A DNA stretch of 64,000 nucleotides from Nitrospira_D sp035465795 (GTDB lineage: Bacteria > Nitrospirota > Nitrospiria > Nitrospirales > Nitrospiraceae): assembly GCF_049546785.1 (NCBI RefSeq), contig NZ_JBMWAN010000003.1:434001-498000 (forward strand). Reading direction: 5' to 3'. Shown in pieces: positions 60,029-64,000 of this stretch. Made by a program: the position numbers and the translations under genes. The notes under the pieces were generated by a model. It searched no databases, was not told the origin of the DNA, and saw nothing but the letters and a program-made list of their open reading frames with translations. Each line of letters starts with the position of its first letter. The first letter of the stretch is position 1.

Positions 60029-61771
60029 ATGAGCGACCATCGAGCGGACGACAAGGGGCCGGGAGGCCCTTCGGATACAGGGGCGGGGAAGCGGCCGGCT
60101 GCGACGACGGCAGACCCGCTGGAATTAATTGAGCAGTGCCTGGCGTCGTTTCCTGACAACGATCCCCGCCAGCAGATCCTCTACAAGCTCCGCCATTCCG
60201 TCATGCTGAATGCCGCCAGCCAGCAGCAGCGGGAGGCCGAATACAAAAAGATCAGCGAGGTGGTGGGGAAGTTGACGGCGCCGGCCAACCGGATCGGCAC
60301 GTTGCTCGACCTCCCCGGCGAGGGATTGGCCCGGATCGTGGTGGGCGGCGCGGAGTATTACGCGAACGTCGACCCTCGGGTGCCGGCGGATGTGCTGAAG
60401 ATCGGCACGCAGATCCTGGTCAATGAAGCCTATGCGGTCATCAAGACGCTGGGCTACGACCGGAGCGGGCCGGTGCTCAAGCTGGCCGAGGCCTTGCCGG
60501 ACGGGCGGTTGCGTTTCGAACAGGACATGGGCCGGCAGTCCATGATTCTGCAACGGTCGAGCGACCTCGCGGGGGTGGACCTCAAGGCCGGCGATGAATT
60601 GCGGATCGATCCGGGGCATCGGATCGCCATCGAAAAGCTGGAAGACCGGAAAGGCAAGACCCACGTCCTGGATGAAGTGCCGACGGTCACATGGGAACAG
60701 ATCGGCGGTCAGCAGGAGGCGATCAGCGCGATTCGCAAGGCGATCGAATATCCCCTGCTGCACGCGGAGACCTTCCAGCAATTCAAGTTCACGCAGCCTA
60801 AAGGGTTTCTGCTCTACGGTCCTCCCGGCTGCGGCAAGACCCTCATCGGTCAGGCGGCGGCGGCGAGCTTGTCGAAACTCGTCAGCGAATCGATGCCTGA
60901 TGGCGGGAAGGGCGAGAAGCAGGTTCCCATCACCGGCGGCGCGTTTCTCCACATCAAGGGGCCTGAGATCTTGAACATGTGGCTCGGGGAATCCGAGCGG
61001 ATGGTGCGTGACTTGTTTGCCAAAGCGCGAGCCAGGCGGCGGGAAGGGGCCTTGCCCTTCATTTTCATCGATGAGGCGGAATCGATTCTGGGGACGAGAC
61101 GGGCGATGCGCTCGTTCAACATCTCCAACACGCTCGTGCCGATGTTCTGTTCGGAGATGGACGGGATCGAATCGTTGCGCGACGTGGTGATTATCCTGGC
61201 CTCGAATCGTCCGGACCTGATCGACCCGGCGGTTCTGCGTCCCGGTCGCATCGACCGCAAGATCAAGGTCAGCCGGCCGAATCGCGAATCGGCTGCGGAA
61301 ATTTTGAAAGTGTATCTCAGAGAAGACCTGCCGCTGGATGCTGCCTGTGTCGCGGGGCGCGGCGGGGAGCCAGCGAAGGCGTTTCAGTCGCTCATCGGTG
61401 ACGTGATCGACACGATCTTCAAGCGGACCGATGAAAACCGGGTGCTCTCGATCCGGCTCCGCAACGGACAGAGCAAGGTGCTGTATCGCGGCGATCTCGT
61501 CAGCGGCGCGATTCTTTCCTCCATCGTGCAGCGCGCGAAGGAGAAAGCGATCGACCGGACGATTCAGGCCGGGAAGCCTGCCGGCCTTGTTCCAAAAGAT
61601 TTGCTGGATGCCGTGTCGGAAGAGTTCCGCGAAGGCGAGATGTTGCCGCCGGACGATGCGGCGGAAGAATGGTTGAAGCTGCTCGACCATCATCCGGACC
61701 AAGTGGTCGGCGTATCGTCGTTCCGTCATGGGCGGCAGACCGAGGAACGGTTGATCAATCAGATTATCTAG
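60029..61771 (+). CDS. Proteasome-associated AAA ATPase (ARC/Mpa)
   Basis: The 580-residue ring ATPase would unfold tagged proteins and feed them to the 20S core. It has an N-terminal helical region, OB domains (about 75-210, LLDLPGEGLARIVVGGAEYYANVDP), Walker A GPPGCGKT, Walker B FIFIDEAES and the second region LASNRPDLIDPAVLRPGRIDRK. The C-terminus is LINQII and lacks the QYL/HbYX-type end of actinobacterial Mpa, so core docking may differ. It leads the proteasome operon behind GGGAGGA. Confidence 0.95.
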   Translation: MSDHRADDKGPGGPSDTGAGKRPAATTADPLELIEQCLASFPDNDPRQQILYKLRHSVMLNAASQQQREAEYKKISEVVGKLTAPANRIGTLLDLPGEGLARIVVGGAEYYANVDPRVPADVLKIGTQILVNEAYAVIKTLGYDRSGPVLKLAEALPDGRLRFEQDMGRQSMILQRSSDLAGVDLKAGDELRIDPGHRIAIEKLEDRKGKTHVLDEVPTVTWEQIGGQQEAISAIRKAIEYPLLHAETFQQFKFTQPKGFLLYGPPGCGKTLIGQAAAASLSKLVSESMPDGGKGEKQVPITGGAFLHIKGPEILNMWLGESERMVRDLFAKARARRREGALPFIFIDEAESILGTRRAMRSFNISNTLVPMFCSEMDGIESLRDVVIILASNRPDLIDPAVLRPGRIDRKIKVSRPNRESAAEILKVYLREDLPLDAACVAGRGGEPAKAFQSLIGDVIDTIFKRTDENRVLSIRLRNGQSKVLYRGDLVSGAILSSIVQRAKEKAIDRTIQAGKPAGLVPKDLLDAVSEEFREGEMLPPDDAAEEWLKLLDHHPDQVVGVSSFRHGRQTEERLINQII

Positions 61772-61773
61772 CG

Positions 61774-63300
61774 ATGCGTTTGTTCGGCATTGAAACAGAG
61801 TACGGCATCACGCGCGAGGATCTCGACGTGGTGGATCCGGTCGTCGAGTCGATGGAACTGGTGCGGGCATACCTGACCGCCTCCTTCGAGCGGCGGTGGG
61901 ACTACAGTGGCGAAGATCCGCATGAGGATTCGCGCGGGTTCCGGGTGTCCGGACTCCAGCAGGACAAGGAAGAGGACGAGTTTGCCAAGGTGGATGCCCA
62001 CCGGCCCTTTTCGTTTCACGAGATGAAGAGCGACCTGGTGCTGCCCAATGGCGCCCGGTTCTACAACGACCATACGCACCCGGAATATTCCACGCCCGAG
62101 TGCCGGACCTTGCGCGATCTGCTGGCCCACGACCGGGCCGGCGAGCGGGTGGTACAACGCGCCGCCGAGCGCAGGAACCGGACGCTGGGCGGCCCGCATG
62201 TGCAGGTCTACAAGAACAACTCCGACTTCCATGGCCACAGCTATGGCTGTCACGACAACTATCTGGTCCCGCGCGCGGTTCCGTTTCCCGCGTTGGTGGA
62301 GGGGATGATCCCGTTCCTCATCAGCCGCCAGGTGATTACGGGGGCCGGCAAAGTCGGGGTGGAGGCGCAGGAAAGCGGCTTTGTGCCGGGATCGTATCAG
62401 CTCTCGCAACGATCCGACTTTATGGAAACGGATTTGAGCGTCGACACGATGCATAACCGGCCGATCCTGAATACGCGGGACGAGCCCCACGCCGATCCCA
62501 AGAAATACCGCCGGCTCCATTTGATCATCGGCGATGCGAATATGTGTGAATATGCCACTGCCTTGAAGGTGGGGACGACGCAGTTGGTCCTGGAGTTGAT
62601 TGCTCTCAACCGCGCGCCGAAGATCGAGATCGACCAGCCGGTCGTGGCCGTGAAGCACATTTCGCGCGACAACGATCTCAAAGCGGCGGTGCGTCAGAAG
62701 AACGGCAAGACGCTGACGGGCGTGGAGATTCAGGAACAATACTGCGCGGCGGCGGAGACGCAGTTTGCCGGCTCAGATCCGGACACGGATTGGATCCTGC
62801 GCGAATGGCGGCAGACGCTGAGTTTGCTGACGACAGACCGCACAAAATTGGTGGGGCGCTTGGATTGGGTCACGAAGCTGTGGCTGTTGGACACATTCAT
62901 GCGCGAGGAACGCATCGGGTGGGATGACCCCTGGTTGGCCAGTCTGGATCTTGAATATCACAATGTGAATGCCGAGCGCGGGCTCTATCTGGGGCTGGAA
63001 GCGGAAGGCAAAGCCTGGCGGATGACAACCGAGGCCGACATTGAACAGGCCTTGTCGGCCGGCCCCAGCGATACCCGCGGGGGGGTACGCGGATTGTGCG
63101 TGCGGCGGTTTCCCGACCAGATTAAGTCGATGCAATGGGAGCGCATTCAGTTTTCCGGCGGGTTGATGCCCAAGACGTTGGAGATGGGCGATCTGTTTGA
63201 TCCCGAGGATGTGAAGGCCTGTGCGGCAGTGCTGGAGACGGCGACGTCTCCCGCCGATGCGATGACAGCCTGGAATCGACGAAAGGATGCACGATCATGA
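61774..63300 (+). CDS. Dop/PafA-like Pup(UBact) ligase or deamidase
   Basis: The 508-residue glutamine-synthetase-like enzyme begins MRLFGIETEYGI, the Mg-ATP-binding opening of Dop and PafA, and has the FYNDHTHPEYSTPEC strand and HLIIGDANMCEYATALKVG. The EYG form points to Dop, which amidates or removes the tag; PafA has EFG. A PafA is not in the window. The modifier encoded next ends in Glu, so a deamidation step would not be needed. The start at 61774 is two bases after the ATPase stop. Confidence 0.92.
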   Translation: MRLFGIETEYGITREDLDVVDPVVESMELVRAYLTASFERRWDYSGEDPHEDSRGFRVSGLQQDKEEDEFAKVDAHRPFSFHEMKSDLVLPNGARFYNDHTHPEYSTPECRTLRDLLAHDRAGERVVQRAAERRNRTLGGPHVQVYKNNSDFHGHSYGCHDNYLVPRAVPFPALVEGMIPFLISRQVITGAGKVGVEAQESGFVPGSYQLSQRSDFMETDLSVDTMHNRPILNTRDEPHADPKKYRRLHLIIGDANMCEYATALKVGTTQLVLELIALNRAPKIEIDQPVVAVKHISRDNDLKAAVRQKNGKTLTGVEIQEQYCAAAETQFAGSDPDTDWILREWRQTLSLLTTDRTKLVGRLDWVTKLWLLDTFMREERIGWDDPWLASLDLEYHNVNAERGLYLGLEAEGKAWRMTTEADIEQALSAGPSDTRGGVRGLCVRRFPDQIKSMQWERIQFSGGLMPKTLEMGDLFDPEDVKACAAVLETATSPADAMTAWNRRKDARS

Positions 63301-63491
63301 CATACACGAGCATGCCGGAACGACGCGAAGGGCCCGGCGATCCGATGCCGAAAGCACCGAGCCCGTCGGACGAAGGCAGCGGACCCAAGCGGCCGGACAC
63401 CGGTTCGCCGGACAAAGACAGTTTGATGAAACGGATGAAGAAGGTCGATCCGAAACAGGCCGAGCGGTATCGGCAAAGAACCGGGGAATAG
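63297..63491 (+). CDS. UBact/Pup prokaryotic ubiquitin-like modifier
   Basis: The 64-residue, highly charged and probably disordered protein ends MKKVDPKQAERYRQRTGE, with C-terminal Gly-Glu. Position between a Dop-like gene and the proteasome beta gene fits Pup; the sequence fits UBact, the variant described from Nitrospira and other Gram-negative lineages. The C-terminal Glu would be joined to lysines of targets. Its ATG overlaps the stop of the previous gene as ATGA. Confidence 0.9.
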   Translation: MTYTSMPERREGPGDPMPKAPSPSDEGSGPKRPDTGSPDKDSLMKRMKKVDPKQAERYRQRTGE

Positions 63492-63564
63492 GCACGAGGC
63501 AATAGGCTGGAGGCGAGGGGAAGGGGCAGGTGGGGCTCCTCGTGCCCCTAGCCTGGAGGTTTGA

Positions 63565-64000
63565 ATGGGGATGCAAGGTGACTTCTATCAGTTGTTACGG
63601 GAGCAGGGGTACACACTCGGCAATCCGGCTCTGGTCGGAAACGGGCAGGAACTGACGAGCGCGACGACGATTCTGGCTTTCAAGTATCGCGACGGGGTGC
63701 TGGTCGCGGGCGATCGGCGGGCCACGGCCGGAAACATGGTGATGTATGACCGGACGGACAAGGTCTTGGAGATCGATCGCCATAGTGTGATGGCCATCGC
63801 CGGAGTGCCAGCCACCGCCTATGAAATGGTGCGGGTGCTGGAGCACTCCTTCAAATACTACCGGCGTACGCAACTTCAGGAATTGAGCTTCGAGGGCAAG
63901 CTGCGCGCGGTGTCCAAGCTCTTAAAGGAGAACGTGGCCGCGGCGTTGGCCGGCACGGGCGCGGTGGTGCCGGTGTTTGCCGGATACGATTTTGAACAGG
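63565..64000 (+). CDS. prcB: Proteasome beta subunit (partial, cut by window end)
   Basis: The open frame runs off the window after 145 codons. From ATG 63565 (GGAGG six bases upstream; ATG 63571 possible) a 33-residue propeptide precedes the catalytic Thr34 in TTILAFKYRDGVLVAGDRRAT. Counting that Thr as 1, Asp17 and Lys33 are in place, so the active site is complete. The beta subunits form the inner rings of the 20S core; the alpha gene should follow outside the window. Confidence 0.94.
   Translation, partial: MGMQGDFYQLLREQGYTLGNPALVGNGQELTSATTILAFKYRDGVLVAGDRRATAGNMVMYDRTDKVLEIDRHSVMAIAGVPATAYEMVRVLEHSFKYYRRTQLQELSFEGKLRAVSKLLKENVAAALAGTGAVVPVFAGYDFEQ

Overview
The window looks like a chromosomal segment of a Nitrospira-type bacterium (phylum Nitrospirota). 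I infer this from gene content and have not searched databases. The markers are two CydA-like 'bd-like' oxidase subunits without CydB inside a large cytochrome cluster, a complete hopanoid/MEP isoprenoid set, and a proteasome locus whose small modifier ends in Gly-Glu like UBact. Most of the DNA is GC-rich and densely coding; 39.7-45.6 kb is more AT-rich and accessory in character.

Region by region. 1-17.6 kb is an isoprenoid and envelope-lipid neighbourhood: end of a response regulator, ispH, smc, squalene-hopene cyclase, hpnG, an Mla-type lipid transport operon (mlaE, F, D, C/hpnM), an Omp85-like barrel, dxs, ispG, tRNA-Cys and hpnH. 17.6-31.3 kb is a respiratory supercluster: a tethered Ig-like protein, c-type cytochromes, two bd-like oxidase subunits, a PRC-barrel-Rieske fusion, a fused cytochrome b, an NxrC-like haem-binding protein and a dihaem cytochrome c, with a convergent UbiA prenyltransferase.

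31.4-38.2 kb holds a lipoprotein with a degenerate caspase domain, tRNA-Thr with an odd repeat structure behind it, a nuclease-like secreted protein, and a dedicated sortase system (class GN sortase, VIT-VWA target with an LPQT signal, OmpA-family protein). A MITE-like element is fused in frame into the sortase gene.

38.2-47.5 kb is the accessory region. It holds REP-like palindromes, a BrnT/BrnA-like toxin-antitoxin pair between two copies of a 79-bp repeat, an AT-rich three-gene operon (caspase/CHAT-like peptidase, small protein, zinc-ribbon protein with a PD-(D/E)XK-like core), an integron-cassette-like segment with an attC-like site, several orphan enzymes, and a HigBA pair. The three-gene operon is the best candidate here for an undescribed, possibly defensive, system.

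47.5-57.4 kb carries an acyltransferase, an MdoH-like glycosyltransferase, a probable fluoride riboswitch in front of a cation/proton antiporter, a CHASE2-sigma54 activator, a TPR/Sel1 lipoprotein-like protein and a HIT protein. 57.4-64 kb carries an HD protein, YjbQ, a DegP-like protease, then the proteasome operon: ARC/Mpa ATPase, Dop/PafA-like enzyme, UBact/Pup and the beginning of the proteasome beta subunit, cut by the window end.
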